This document shows positions 1-9,341 of a DNA stretch of 64,000 bases, piece after piece. Both the position numbers and the translations under genes were made by a program. Under the pieces are notes generated by a model. That model had not been told where the DNA came from. It saw nothing but the letters and a program-made list of their open reading frames with translations, and did no database searches. The DNA comes from Nematopogon swammerdamellus (taxonomy: Eukaryota > Arthropoda > Insecta > Lepidoptera > Adelidae). The stretch is taken from contig OX336348.1 of assembly GCA_946902875.1 (NCBI GenBank), positions 12,425,741-12,489,740 on the forward strand. The letters run 5' to 3'. Position 1 is the stretch's first letter. Each line of letters begins with the position of its first letter.

Positions 1-238
1 GTTTTTTTACTGTTAGATAGGTACCAATTTTTTTTTTTGTTTAACATATAGGCTACTACTAGTTTTAGCCCGCGGCTTCGCCCTCGTTAAAATATATTAA
101 AGGAAGAAATTAGTTCAGCCCGAAAATACTTCAGGTAATCCTACCTACCTACTACCCCTGTAATGTTATTTATATATATCGAACATACCGAAACTCAAGC
201 GAAACACACCATAAACCAAAATACCTATCTTCATTTTT
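1..238. other. AT-rich spacer with RTE-like scrap
   Basis: No coding signal is seen. Around 63-88 the text TTAGCCCGCGGCTTCGCC resembles the start of the common RTE-type LINE/SINE 3' module also seen at 19651 and, inverted, near 4656. The remainder is unclassified AT-rich DNA. Confidence 0.35.
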
Positions 239-445
239 AGTGTTCCGTACCAAAGGGTGCCACGGGACCATATTACTAAGCCCCGCCGTCCGTCCGTCTG
301 TCAGCGGGCTGTATTTCTATTACCGCTATAACAAGAAATAGTAAAAATATAAAAAATTAAGTACCTACATAGTGTTAAATCTTGTACGGTGGTACGGAAC
401 CCTTCGTGTGCGAGTCCGACTCGCACTTGTCCGGTTTTTTAGAAT
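239..445 (+). repeat. Dispersed repeat beginning GTTCCGTACC
   Basis: The left edge reads GTTCCGTACCAAAGGGTGCC followed by GGGACC, a TTACTAAG motif and a run of GTCC/GTCT steps. The right edge carries the palindrome GCGAGTCCGACTCGC and ends CCGGTTTTTT. Shorter relatives lie at 2287, 18152 (inverted) and about 28967. This is an abundant short element style in lepidopteran genomes. I do not assign a family name. Confidence 0.6.
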
Positions 446-789
446 AGGTAATTATTGCTCAACAAAAACAATATACTCACATTTCTTCATCAGCAGGTAA
501 ATGGAAAAAAGAGAGATTTTTATCTCTCCTCTTGCTGGATTTACATCCATCTACTGCACATAAATTGCCACTGCCACTATTAACAGAAGCCATGTCAACT
601 TGAATTAAGACATAGGCAAAGAAACTCTTTGGATATAGGTAGGTACGACCGTACGAAGCAGTAGCGTGAGCGCGCGCTCACGTAGGTTAGCTCCACGCGG
701 CTGTCGGCAGCCCAATGAATTATGGATCGCCGGCGGTCCGGTCGGCGGTAGGTAGTTATCGCGCACAAGTACATAGAGTGCGTGAGCCC
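446..789. other. Spacer, nothing recognised
   Basis: Mixed AT-rich and CpG-containing sequence (for example GCGCGCGCTCACG near 670). No splice-flanked coding segment or clear terminal repeats are visible. Confidence 0.4.
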
Positions 790-1650
790 TGACGATATGC
801 ACAAATGCCATCCCTTATTATGTTTCAAGGACCCTAGACTGTACATTGGAGTAGACGATGCAGGTGTTGGCAACACTGTAAATGAAGGATTTACAGGATC
901 AAATTTGTCCTAGTGGGGGGATATCGACAGTGTGTAGATCAGGGATGGGCAAACTACGGCCGGCGGGCCATCTCCGGCCCGCGAACGGTCGCAATCCGGC
1001 CCGCGACCATCGACCCAGAAGTAGATAATGGCATAAATCACAGAAACATTCGGTAAACATAGTGTAACCTACTTGGTTACATTAATTAATTAATATTTCT
1101 TCCCATTTTAGAGAATACCTGCAATAAATATTTATTTCCCTATTTCATATTGCACCAGTTACACTGTACCTGATATTAATGTCTCAAATCATAATCAAAT
1201 CAAAAAAGTGTTTATCGGTAAGGCACACACAGAATACATATAGATTGTTACAGGTGCTTTATACATTTAAAAAATACATGAAAATTGTATCTGTGCTCGC
1301 AAAATCGTGTATTTATAGGACACTGTCGCCTAAACTGGCTATACATAGATAGTTCATATAATTTTATTTTGTATAAATAAGAGAACTTTTAATTTTGTAA
1401 ATAACTTTATCTCGGAAAATACAAATATTTTTATTTCAATAAAGAATTATAATATTATAACCAAAAATTAAAAAACCTGGCCCCCCATAAATTCTGTTTC
1501 TAAATATTGGGCCGCATAGGAAAAAGTTTGCCCATCCCTGGTGTAGATGCATTCCCAACCTGTTGCGCGTGGAACGATGGTAGAATGGGGATGGAGGGAT
1601 CGCATCGTGCAGCTCCGGGATCGACCTAAACCGTTTGGGCACCACTGATT
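790..1650 (-). pseudogene. Jockey-like LINE RT C-terminal fragment, split
   Basis: The minus strand encodes the C-terminal tail of a Jockey-like reverse transcriptase. Segments reading AIPPSPFYHRSTRNRLGMHL and then TVDIPPLGQI align with the same region of the RT fragments at 53392 and 60060 (STRTRQGLHPYTVELPKVR in the former). A 601-bp hAT-type MITE (940-1540) interrupts it, and joining the flanks restores the reading order. Toward 790-900 the frame decays (LPTPASSTPMYSLGSLKH matches the YDLGSFK region of the 53-kb copy). It is a dead 5'-truncated fragment. Confidence 0.7.
940..1540. mobile_element. hAT-type MITE with perfect 8-bp TSD
   Basis: The ends are inverted: CAGGGATGGGCAAACT at the left and AAGTTTGCCCATCCCTG at the right. 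Both flanks carry the same 8 bases, GTGTAGAT (932-939 and 1541-1548), which is the hAT target-duplication length. Just inside the left end, GGCC/GGGCC palindromic text follows, as in widespread Charlie-like hAT elements. No transposase remains in the 601 bp. Confidence 0.88.
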
Positions 1651-1731
1651 TATTGTTTGTCTCTCTCCACTCTTATCTGTTCTTCTGTTTCAACATTTGA
1701 ATGGTAAAAAATAACAATAACTGTGTTTCAG

Positions 1732-1857
1732 TATTGCGGCAAGACGTTCATAGCGGTGACGATGCTACAGAGGCACTGCATGTCGCAACACGGCACGGAG
1801 CGCACGTACCGATGCAACTTCTGCGATCATCGCGCGCTCGACAGCGAACGACTTAAA
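1732..1857 (+). CDS. Zinc-finger exon (126 nt)
   Basis: Acceptor GTGTTTCAG ends at 1731 and the donor GTAACC starts at 1858. It encodes 42 residues from YCGKTF to SERLK: the second half of one finger and the Cys pair of the next (CNFC). It is homologous to minus-strand exon 3 at 18436-18567 (RCGKTF to VHLK). Confidence 0.88.
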
Positions 1858-4800
1858 GTAACCCCGCCGGCACTATCTTTTTTGTATTTTTGGAAACTGA
1901 CACGGTTGGCTACATCGCCACTACATCCGTGATGTCAGCCCATTACACCTTGGTGAATTAAGTGCCATGTCAGTGCCTCCCTTCGGTCGGGCCGGCTACA
2001 CTGGACGGAAAACACAAACTATTTACATAGCCGTTTCAGCCAACCTTTCATTCAGTGCGGCATCAACCCAGGGCGGGTTAAACGCTACCACCTAGTAAGG
2101 TAAGAAGGGAAGGACCGCTCGAGCGTTGGAGGCTGAACGTGGTTCGGATTCCATGTAAAACTGTAGCTCCCTTCCCTTCATACTGTACTTCATACTGTAC
2201 TGAATGAATGCACTTGTTAATATTTTAATGAATTTTTTTGTAGCTATTTACATTCTATTAATTCAATAGTTTTTTTTTCTTTTAGATGTATCTAACTGGT
2301 TTTTTTAGGGTTCCGTATCCGGTACGGGACCTTATTACTAAGCTTACGCCGTCTGTCTGTCTGTCTGTTTGTCCGTCTGTTATTTAATCCGTTTACACTT
2401 TTAGCACGTATGACCTCCTGCGGTGTGTCTGATGTATGTGTGTGTATGCAGGCCTTTAGAACTGAATTGGTTGAGTTTGAAGGTAAATACGGTAGATTAT
2501 TGAGTTGACCGTTTCATATATTAATCACAAGTATATATAAAACAGTCGGCCTCGGTAGCTCAGTGGTGCGATCGGTCGACTGTCGGTCGTGATCATAAGC
2601 ACACCCGGGCGCGGTCAGTACTTGGATGGGTGACCGCTCGACTGTTGGAGGCTGATTGCGGTTTGGATTCCACGTGAAACTGTAGGTCACTTCCCTTCTT
2701 ACCTTACTAGGTGGTAGGGTTTAATACACCCCGGGTTGGTAACGCACTGAATGAAAGGTCGGTTGAAACGGCGAAGGTGTGGAACTAAGCTTGCGATGGC
2801 TTCACCGAACATATCCGGGCCCATCAGCAGTAGAGGAGGCTGTTAATCGAGGCCGGGCGGGACTAGCGAGTGGCCACTCTAAATTTCCCGCGCATGCTTC
2901 ACGTTTCGGCTCGCTTCAAGCCCTCGTCAGCTAGTCTGCGTTGACTAGGACGCGGGGAAACCACCAGTCCCGCTCTCGACCTCCCTCTCTCTACCTATCC
3001 ATATTCTGTAGGATGCTTCCAGTGACGTTTTCGAAGCTCTTTCCATGTATGAGCTTAGCGTCGATCTTGGCAGCCCTAGATTGCTTTTTTGGGAACTTAG
3101 TTTGGGAATTTGTTGATGGACACACATTTAATAAATAAATAGTATATTGTTTGTGTAATAGATAAGTTAATAAGTGAATAGTTCGTGTTTTCCGTCCAGT
3201 TCAGTGTCAGCCGGCACGAGCGAAGGGAAGCACTAACATGTCACCTAGTTCAGCAAGGTGTTATGGTCAGCTCATAATAACACCTTTCCTTATAAAAAAA
3301 AATTAATAAAAAAAGTGTTGATTCTTGGTGTGTATGGTGTGCGCATGTGGTTTGAATGGGAATTGGTTTGTTTGGTCAGATCCACGAGCGGCGCGAGCAC
3401 ACGGGGGACCGGCCCTACGTGTGCGACGCGTGCGGGGCCAGCTTCCTCACGCGACGCAACCTGGTGCACCATCTAGCCGTGCACGTGACCCAGAGAACCG
3501 TCCAGGTGCGCCCCGCGCCAATATCCCTCCTCGCACAATACATTAAGGCGGAAACAAGACTCAAACCGTGCTACCCGAGCACTGATGATTGAAACACAAA
3601 CTGTATGCAGATGTAAATAGGTGCGAGATTCATTGTACTCGCGCGGTGGCTGATACGTCGCGCCGACGATGAACGTTTGCGCGAAAATAACTCTATTTAT
3701 TAAATTTCACGTGTTGGAAAGATGAAAAAAAAGAATTTTTTTAGCCACAATTGTAGAGAAAAATATTATCTATATTTCTATGAGGGTCTTGTATCGAAAC
3801 AATTTATGCTTCTCAAGAGAATTTAACTTGAAAGTACAATTTTCGTACTTTTCGTAATTTTATGGAGATTTATTTAACACCCTTTCCAAAGTAGTAAAAT
3901 GTAATTTTTTCGGTATGTTTGTTAAATTAAAGTCCAATACATAACATATATTTTTTACATATTTTCTTTTATCTTTACCAATAGCTCAACAATTTTGTTT
4001 AAATTTGACCTTTTGAGTCTTATTTGCGCCTTAATAGTATTTACAAACATACAGAAGAATCAATCTACTATCAATCAAAGACACACAAATATATAGCTAC
4101 TCTTGCGACGACGCAATAAAGTGCAATCTCGCACAGCGCTGCTTGCCTAAACTTGTATGCACCTGCGACACGCTTCTCTTTCTATCGCGTAACTCTATCT
4201 CTTCTGACGCGGTATGTTTCACTGAATTGTCGCGCCGAGCTGGGGCCCGCCGATGTACTTGTAGCTTCATACCTAAGTGCGGAGTATGCCTGGTGGCACT
4301 CCCTCGTTACATTCTGTCACTTAACACACATGTTGGGGAGCGTTCATAAACCGCGGGACGGATTTTAGGCAAATTTTTGAGATAAGTACTGCATTTGTCG
4401 ACTCTTTGTGTGACACTAAACCTAAATTGACGATTTTTAGAAATCTTTTCTGTATGTTCCTCCATAACTCTTAAACCGATCATCCGAATTCGATGAAACT
4501 TAGTACAAGTACATTTAACTACACAGGACACAGGATAGGCTAACTAAAATTAAATTCCCGTTACGCTTAAGATGTGGCTCTCATACAAACCAAGTTGTTC
4601 CGCGCGCCGAAATAAAGGTACGGTAGCGGGCACTTTCTTCTTTTCAAATACGAATTTCACGCGAGTGAAGCCGCGGGCAAAAGCTAGTTAGGCTGATGAA
4701 CAAAGCAAACATAGGTTTACGTTTTTTTATGAAACTAGCATGGGTCGCTGTGCCGAGGGATGTAGGGACCATTTTTTTATTACAAAAAAAAAAAAGTAAA

Positions 4801-5036
4801 ACACATTCAATGTTTTGCAGTGCGCCAAATGTCCAGCGAAATTCAAATCGGCTCAACACCTCGCTTGTCACACGTCGAAGGTGCACCGGCACCGCGACTG
4901 GAGGATGCAGTGCTACCTGTGCGAGAACACTTACACCAAGTACGAGAACGTGAGGAAACACCTCGCCAAGATACACGGCGTGCCGCGCCACCACCAGGCC
5001 ACCATCAGGAGGGTGCGCGTCGCCGTGGAGGCGTAG
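1732..5036 (+). CDS. C2H2 zinc-finger gene, 3' part (three exons)
   Basis: The join 1732-1857, 3380-3505, 4821-5036 reads through without a stop to TAG at 5034-5036. All three exons begin after an AG and the first two end before GT, always in phase 0. The product is a tandem array of C2H2 fingers: the end of one finger (YCGKTF...QRHCMSQH), YRCNFC...H, YVCDACGASF...HHLAVH, QCAKCPAKF...CHTSKVH and QCYLCENTY...KHLAKIH. Such proteins are nuclear DNA-binding transcription factors; the target is unknown. The first Cys pair and any ZAD domain must lie left of the window. The tail matches exon for exon the minus-strand ZAD gene ending at 9138, so the two are convergent paralogues. Confidence 0.88.
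1873..2178 (-). repeat. Chimeric SINE (family B) fragment with inverted end
   Basis: From 1873 the minus-strand 3' body of family B is present (GGAAACTGACACGGTTGGCT at its edge). At about 2121 the text flips to a plus-strand head piece containing GTGGTTCGGATTCC and AAACTGTAG. The copy is rearranged in an intron of the zinc-finger gene. Confidence 0.65.
2287..2386 (+). repeat. Dispersed GGTTCCGTATCC repeat with GTCT run
   Basis: It carries GGTTCCGTATCC, CGGGACC, TTACTAAGC and then GTCTGTCTGTCTGTCTG. It matches the inverted block beside the microsatellite at 18152-18200. Confidence 0.6.
2547..2772 (+). repeat. Chimeric tRNA/5S SINE (family B), 3' truncated
   Basis: The head starts GGCCTCGGTAGCTCAGTGG (A-box-like). 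It continues with a 5S-like block, GGTCAGTACTTGGATGGGTG near 2615, and a B-box-like GGTTTGGATTCC. The body runs to GGTTGAAACGGC and then breaks into repeat C. Confidence 0.75.
2773..2998 (+). repeat. Dispersed repeat C
   Basis: About 225 bp, including CGAACATATCCGGGCCCATC and CATGCTTCACGTTTCGGCT. An inverted, closely matching copy lies at 26362-26587. No coding potential or terminal repeats are recognised. Confidence 0.6.
3177..3290 (+). repeat. SINE family B 3'-body fragment
   Basis: It holds TGTTTTCCGTCCAGTTCAGTG through GGTGTTATGG of the B body. It has no head, so it is 5' truncated. Confidence 0.6.
3380..3505 (+). CDS. Zinc-finger exon (126 nt)
   Basis: Acceptor TTTGGTCAG ends at 3379 and donor GTGCGC starts at 3506. 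Its 42 codons run IHERREHTGDRPYVCDACG to QRTVQ and contain the TGDRPY linker typical of C2H2 arrays plus one full Cys pair. It matches minus-strand exon 4 (16556-16678), including the shared end RTVQ. Confidence 0.88.
3547..4030. mobile_element. MITE family F, TTAA-flanked
   Basis: A TTAA precedes (3543-3546) and follows (4031-4034) the element. The left end reads GGCGGAAACAAGACTCAAA. The right end, read inverted, is GGCGCAAATAAGACTCAAAA. A TTAA duplication points to piggyBac-type mobilisation, but there is no transposase. A second copy lies inverted at 52351-52828 and a truncated third at 23411-23612. Confidence 0.78.
4035..4820. other. Intron sequence with an RTE-like tail
   Basis: The last intron of the plus-strand zinc-finger gene. 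Near 4656-4690 an inverted CCGCGGGCAAAAGCTAGTTA is the start of an RTE-like module. Otherwise I see no gene; a short stretch at 4440-4500 resembles text near 32620. Confidence 0.4.
4821..5036 (+). CDS. Terminal zinc-finger exon
   Basis: Acceptor TGTTTTGCAG ends at 4820. It encodes two C2H2 fingers (CAKCPAKF...H...H and CYLCENTY...H...H) and a basic tail ending VRVAVEA before TAG. It aligns with the terminal exon of the minus-strand paralogue at 9138-9341 (CEQCPAKF, CPYCPSVY). Confidence 0.88.
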   Translation, partial: CAKCPAKFKSAQHLACHTSKVHRHRDWRMQCYLCENTYTKYENVRKHLAKIHGVPRHHQATIRRVRVAVEA

Positions 5037-5139
5037 CCTGCCGCTCCGAGTAGCCCGCGCCAATCTCCCTCAGCGTGCCGCTGCTGGCTCTCTCGCAAAG
5101 TGTACTAGATAGAACTTCAGAGCATTGACATGTTGGAGC

Positions 5140-5145
5140 AATAAA
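5140..5145 (+). promoter_or_regulatory. Poly(A) signal AATAAA
   Basis: AATAAA lies 104 bp past the stop of the plus-strand zinc-finger gene, a suitable place for its 3' end. Repeat A begins shortly afterwards. Confidence 0.6.
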
Positions 5146-5177
5146 AGCCGGAGAAAATAAATTGCGTGCCGTCAAAG

Positions 5178-5472
5178 GCCGTAAAGCAGAGTAATCGGTG
5201 TTGTGCTGCAAGTACTCTGGTAAATTGCAGCACAACACCGACCGCCACGTTTAGCAAAGTATTCGGACAATATAACTATCGGGCAGGAAGTAAGGCACGA
5301 AGCCTTCAACCTGCCGCATGACTGGATGGATGGACCGTGCCAAGGTGAGAGGTGGCTAGGCCGTTGCCCTTATGTGAACGGCATCTTGTCCTTAATTCCT
5401 TAGTCGCCTTTTACGACATGCACGGAGAGAGATGCAGTGGGGTTATTTTTATTAAGTACCGGCCCCACATAT
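5178..5472 (+). repeat. Repeat family A copy
   Basis: About 295 bp. It includes an internal hairpin of GTGTTGTGCTG against CAGCACAACAC, then TGCCAAGGTGAGAGGTGGCTA, GACATGCACGG and GAGATGCAGTGGGG. The family recurs at least ten times here in both orientations. It has no poly(A) tail or TIRs that I can define. Confidence 0.7.
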
Positions 5473-5694
5473 TACAACAAAATACCGTAAAAATTCCGAA
5501 CCCCATAATTATATTTTTGTGAATTGTTAACACACGATACAACCGCACTATGTACGATTTGCGAACAATTCAGCTCTGTCATCTCTGCAGCTGTTATTAC
5601 GAGTGTTTTGCGACATAGACAGACACCGTACGTATGAACTTTCTCACGACGGACCGCACGACACGTTCGTCATTCCCCTGAGTACATTCTTTCA

Positions 5695-6439
5695 GCCTTG
5701 GATTCTATTCAGCGGCGAGCCATTCGCCTCATTGGTGACTCTGTACTCACAAAGAGCCTTCAACCTCTAACTAAAGCACAGACGTATCGTTGCGTCATTG
5801 AGTATGTTTTATCGGTACTACTATGGCTGCAGGCCCTAAGCACCGTGACAATCAACTCCGGACTGATACTCCAGTGCCACCAGGCACTAGAGGGTATAGC
5901 GGTAAACAACAAGGTAAACCTACAGTGGATCAGAGGACACAGCGGTTCTTACGGGAACGATGCGGCGGACGAGCTGGCTAAACGGGGCTCCAGCTGGAGT
6001 GCAGAAGGCCCAGAACCATTTGTACCCTTACCAATCAGCCAGTTCAAATATTGGCTACATCAACTAACAAAATCCAAACATGAAAATCTTTGGGCAAACA
6101 CCACGGACTGCAGGCAATCCCGGGAAGCCATTCCCAAACTGGACCTGCGACTCAGGAAGCGCCTGCTAAAGTTCCACAGGGGTCAACTCCGTATGGCGGT
6201 GGGACTTCTTACGGGTCACTGACCACTCAACAGACTTGTTACAATAAGTGTCACCGACAGTCCCTTATGCAGAGGTTGCACGGCGGAGCACGAAACAGCC
6301 ACCCACGTGCCTCCTGGAGTGCCCGGTGGTGGCAGGAGAACGACTGCAGTTTCTTGGGAACGTGGGAACTGCCCATGGAGCGTGGAAGCGACCAAGAAGA
6401 GCGCTCCACTTCATGAAAGAGCTCGGGTGGCTGGAGTAG
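5695..6439 (+). pseudogene. LINE fragments: RT tail fused to RNase H and C-terminal domain
   Basis: The first about 90 bp encode LDSIQRRAIRLIGDS, a Jockey-like RT tail (compare 53760 and 60180). From about 5785 a different element follows. Its RNase H-like text ends LQWIRGHSGSYGNDAADELA, with the conserved H and D of that fold. Next come a LANTT/RLRKRLLKFHRGQL region and a Cys-rich motif, LCRGCTAEHETATHV. A frameshift near 6310 separates this from LLECPVVAGERLQFLG, and the reading ends GWLE then TAG at 6437-6439. RNase H plus this C-terminus is typical of I, R1 or LOA-type LINEs. The copy is dead. Confidence 0.72.
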
Positions 6440-6794
6440 CACCACCCGAGCGCCAACGTACAACGGACCGTTTTGAGGTCTCAGTGCGGAGAATGGCCCA
6501 CCCGCCTTCCCAAGAGGCTGGGCAGCAAACAAACAAAGTACTATGGCTGCTGCTCTGACGAACTTGCTTCCCTTATCCCTCTGCCTCCTGTTCGCTTTCG
6601 CCAAACCCGCCATATTCTTGCGGAACATCCCTTTGTAATCGACACATGAGTTCTTCGAACTGTACGATTGACGTACCGCGCGGGTGCGCAATGCAAAAAC
6701 GACCTCACTGTGCAGTACTGCAAATGTAAAGAAGATTATTATGTAAACTCTTGAAATAGTGATTTCTAGTCATTTTTCAATGAAAGTCATAAAC

Positions 6795-7219
6795 AGACAT
6801 CGGAATCCGCGGAGCAGGAATACGACCGTGCTAGGAATTTGACCAAGACGAACAATAAGCAATCGATACTGCAGTTGTCGATACTCATATTTTTTTATCT
6901 CAATTTGTTGTTTATATTTGACATGTTATTCACAAATAGAGATTCTGATTCTGTTTCTGATTACAAATTGTATACACAAAGGTTGGATTCCTATGTTTTC
7001 GAATATTGTCTATAATTTAAACTATTTCTGTAGAAAATAAAATGTAGGTGCGAGTACGAAGTACGAAACAACTATAGTATAGAAATAACTGTTTTTTGAA
7101 TTATCTACATTATTCCATATTATTCCAAAATATCGATACATTTTTTATTTTTGTGAATACATTGTCCCACCACTGAACGCCCTTCAAGCATTTGTGCTCC
7201 ACAGATTCAGATGTATGGT
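6795..7219. mobile_element. MITE family H, short copy
   Basis: The left end contains ACATCGGAATCCGCGGAGCA. The right end holds the inverse, degraded to TGTGCTCCACAGATTCAGATGT. The interior is AT-rich with TATCGATAC motifs near both ends. Three more copies lie at 47365, 48664 and 58742. Confidence 0.7.
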
Positions 7220-7465
7220 CATAAACACCTTGAGAATTATGCATGTCTAAAATAAAATTGTTATTTGCAAAAGGCAGTTATTTATGTATGAGTGATTGAT
7301 TATTTATTTATAAGATAGCTACTTTTTAAGTTATAATTTTGTTGTCGGTGTTGAAAATAATAAACAATATAGATTTAAATGTTTTATTTTATTTCTTACA
7401 TCATTCTATTAAAACATTATCTTGAGCTTCCTACTTAAAAATGAAATCTAAGTACATACATACAG

Positions 7466-7722
7466 CACACTGTATCCCGACAATCGGGGTAAGCAGAGTA
7501 GTCGGAGTTGTGCTGCAGGTACTACTGTAAATTACATCACAACACTGACCACCACGTTTAGTAATGTATGAGGACAAGATAACTATCAAGCAGCTAGTGA
7601 GACACGAAGACCCACCCGCTGCATGACTCGGTGGAAGGACCGCGCCAAGGTGAGAGGTGGCTAACCTGTCGCCGTTATGCAGGGCATCTTGTCCTTATCC
7701 CTTTGTTGCCTTTTACGACAGA
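7466..7722 (+). repeat. Repeat family A copy
   Basis: Runs from CACTGTATCCCGACAATCGG through the TTGTGCTGCAGG hairpin and CAAGGTGAGAGGTGGCTAA to TTTTACGACA. It lacks the terminal GAGATGCAGTGGGG piece. Confidence 0.7.
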
Positions 7723-8130
7723 AATCTAAGTATTAAAGCCAAAAAATGTATTGCCTATGTTGGGCTTTTAAAAGCATAAAATTTTACATTTAAAATAAAG
7801 AAAAACATTTCAAAATTATTATTTTTATAAAAAAGTGGTACAGACACATACAAGAAGAACAATATAACATATATATAACACAAACCCTAAGCAGGAAATA
7901 AAGTTACAAAGTCATTAATTAAATAACAAACAATATCAAAGATTTTCTTATACAGAAAACTAAAATGGATAAACTAAATTAATTAATAATATGCACACAT
8001 CGAGACACCACTCATTTGTCCCGATGACGGCCGTCGAGTTCCCTCCTCGCTGAATAGTGAGACTCATACATCATTTGAGTGAGAAACACTTCGGCACGAC
8101 ATCTGACATCCCTCAATTAAATCGTGTGAT
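7723..8130. other. AT-rich intergenic sequence
   Basis: No gene or defined repeat is recognised in this stretch between the two convergent zinc-finger genes. Confidence 0.4.
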
Positions 8131-8309
8131 TTCAATAGACGGTCGAAACGGCTATGGAAATATTTTGTGTTTTCTGTCCGGTTGAGTGTAGCCGGCACGA
8201 CCGAAGGGAATCACTGACGTGGCACCAAGTTCACCCGGTGTTATGGGCTGACATCACGGATGTTGTAGGTGATGTAGACAACCAGGTCAGTTTCCATAAA
8301 AAAAAAGAC
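8131..8309 (+). repeat. SINE family B, 5' truncated
   Basis: Begins in ACGGTCGAAACGGCTATGG and ends GTCAGTTTCCAT plus an A-rich tail. The head is missing, as expected for incomplete reverse transcription. Confidence 0.72.
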
Positions 8310-9137
8310 AATAATCAGTTACAAATGGTGAATTCTTAAGTTGAGATTAAACTATAAAATGCCAAAAACTAGTCATAGTAGGGAGCGGAATACTGTGTAC
8401 AATGTTTTCAAGTGTTTGCAAGACAAAAAACGTGCAGGATGTGAAAGCATTCCTCTAAATGATGTAGTTTAGTTGGCTTCTGAACTGACATTTAGGTAAA
8501 ACGGTATGTCATTGTAGTGAGATTGTCATGAATTGGCCGCCGTAATGTACGATTAGGTAATTATTTTTTGTTCTATCTAGGTGTATCTCAAGCATCTATT
8601 TACCGAATAGCAAGCAAAAGATCCCTCTAATATCTCTCCCGTAAATATTATTCGTTCTGAACAAAAAAAAAATTTTTGACTTTACAGAAATACGAAACAT
8701 CCAAATAAAAATAGCTTAGGCTAAGTTTTCTGAACTAAAATTTTTATTTAGAGGTTTAGTGTTTCAGCAAGGTCGATTTATTATTTTTCTAATAATTTGT
8801 ACACTTTGCTTCTGGACATATCTGCAGAAATATGGAAAAAATGTTGTGAACATGTAAATGTCAAGGCTAGTTCTTTTTACATTGACATCAAAATATATAT
8901 AAAAGATGCATTAAATTAAAATACATTTTGTATATTTTATTGTGTATTTCAGTGCAAAAGTACATTTTGAATAAAAACATCGGCCAATTCAATATGTGCG
9001 TACTATACTGAATGTTGCTATATAAATCTAAAAAGTGGCTCCATCTTGACAGCTCTCATAATATATTCCTGGTCAGGCTTTACCATGCGGTACGTGTGTT
9101 TGGTTGGACAGTGCAGTTGTAGGAATCAGCGCTGGAG
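8310..9137. other. 3' flank of the ZAD gene, possible poly(A) signal
   Basis: The minus-strand AATAAA at 8936-8941 is a candidate poly(A) signal about 200 bp beyond the stop at 9138. I see no other gene or repeat in this AT-rich stretch. Confidence 0.4.
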
Positions 9138-9341
9138 CTATATAGGCACCCTGACCGGCCCGCGCTGCTGCGCGTCGTGCTCGCCGTGGGCCTTGCGCAT
9201 GTGACAATGACACTTGTTGTACACGCTGTATACACTGGGGCAGTACGGACACTGGAAGCGCCACAGTCGCGGCCGGTGCTGCTTGCTGCGGTGCGTGTTG
9301 AGGCACTTGCGAGTGCGGAACTTGGCCGGGCACTGCTCGCA
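9138..9341 (-). CDS. ZAD gene exon 5 (terminal)
   Basis: Acceptor CTCTGTACAG ends at 9342 on the minus strand. It encodes 67 residues with fingers CEQCPAKF...HRSKQH and CPYCPSVY...HMRKAH, ending RVPI and TAG. It aligns with the terminal exon of the convergent plus-strand gene. Confidence 0.9.
   Translation of the reverse strand, partial: CEQCPAKFRTRKCLNTHRSKQHRPRLWRFQCPYCPSVYSVYNKCHCHMRKAHGEHDAQQRGPVRVPI

Noticed and set aside
2547..2640. A tRNA or 5S rRNA gene at the family B heads
   Set aside because: Neither a full tRNA fold nor a full 5S gene is present; the same chimera recurs with a SINE body and A-rich tail.
4644..5063. A 139-codon minus-strand frame opposite the terminal zinc-finger exon
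   Set aside because: Antisense shadow of a GC-rich exon with clear C2H2 motifs on the plus strand.
6541..6723. Antisense frames over the RNase H LINE remnant
   Set aside because: Shadows of the decayed plus-strand LINE frame.
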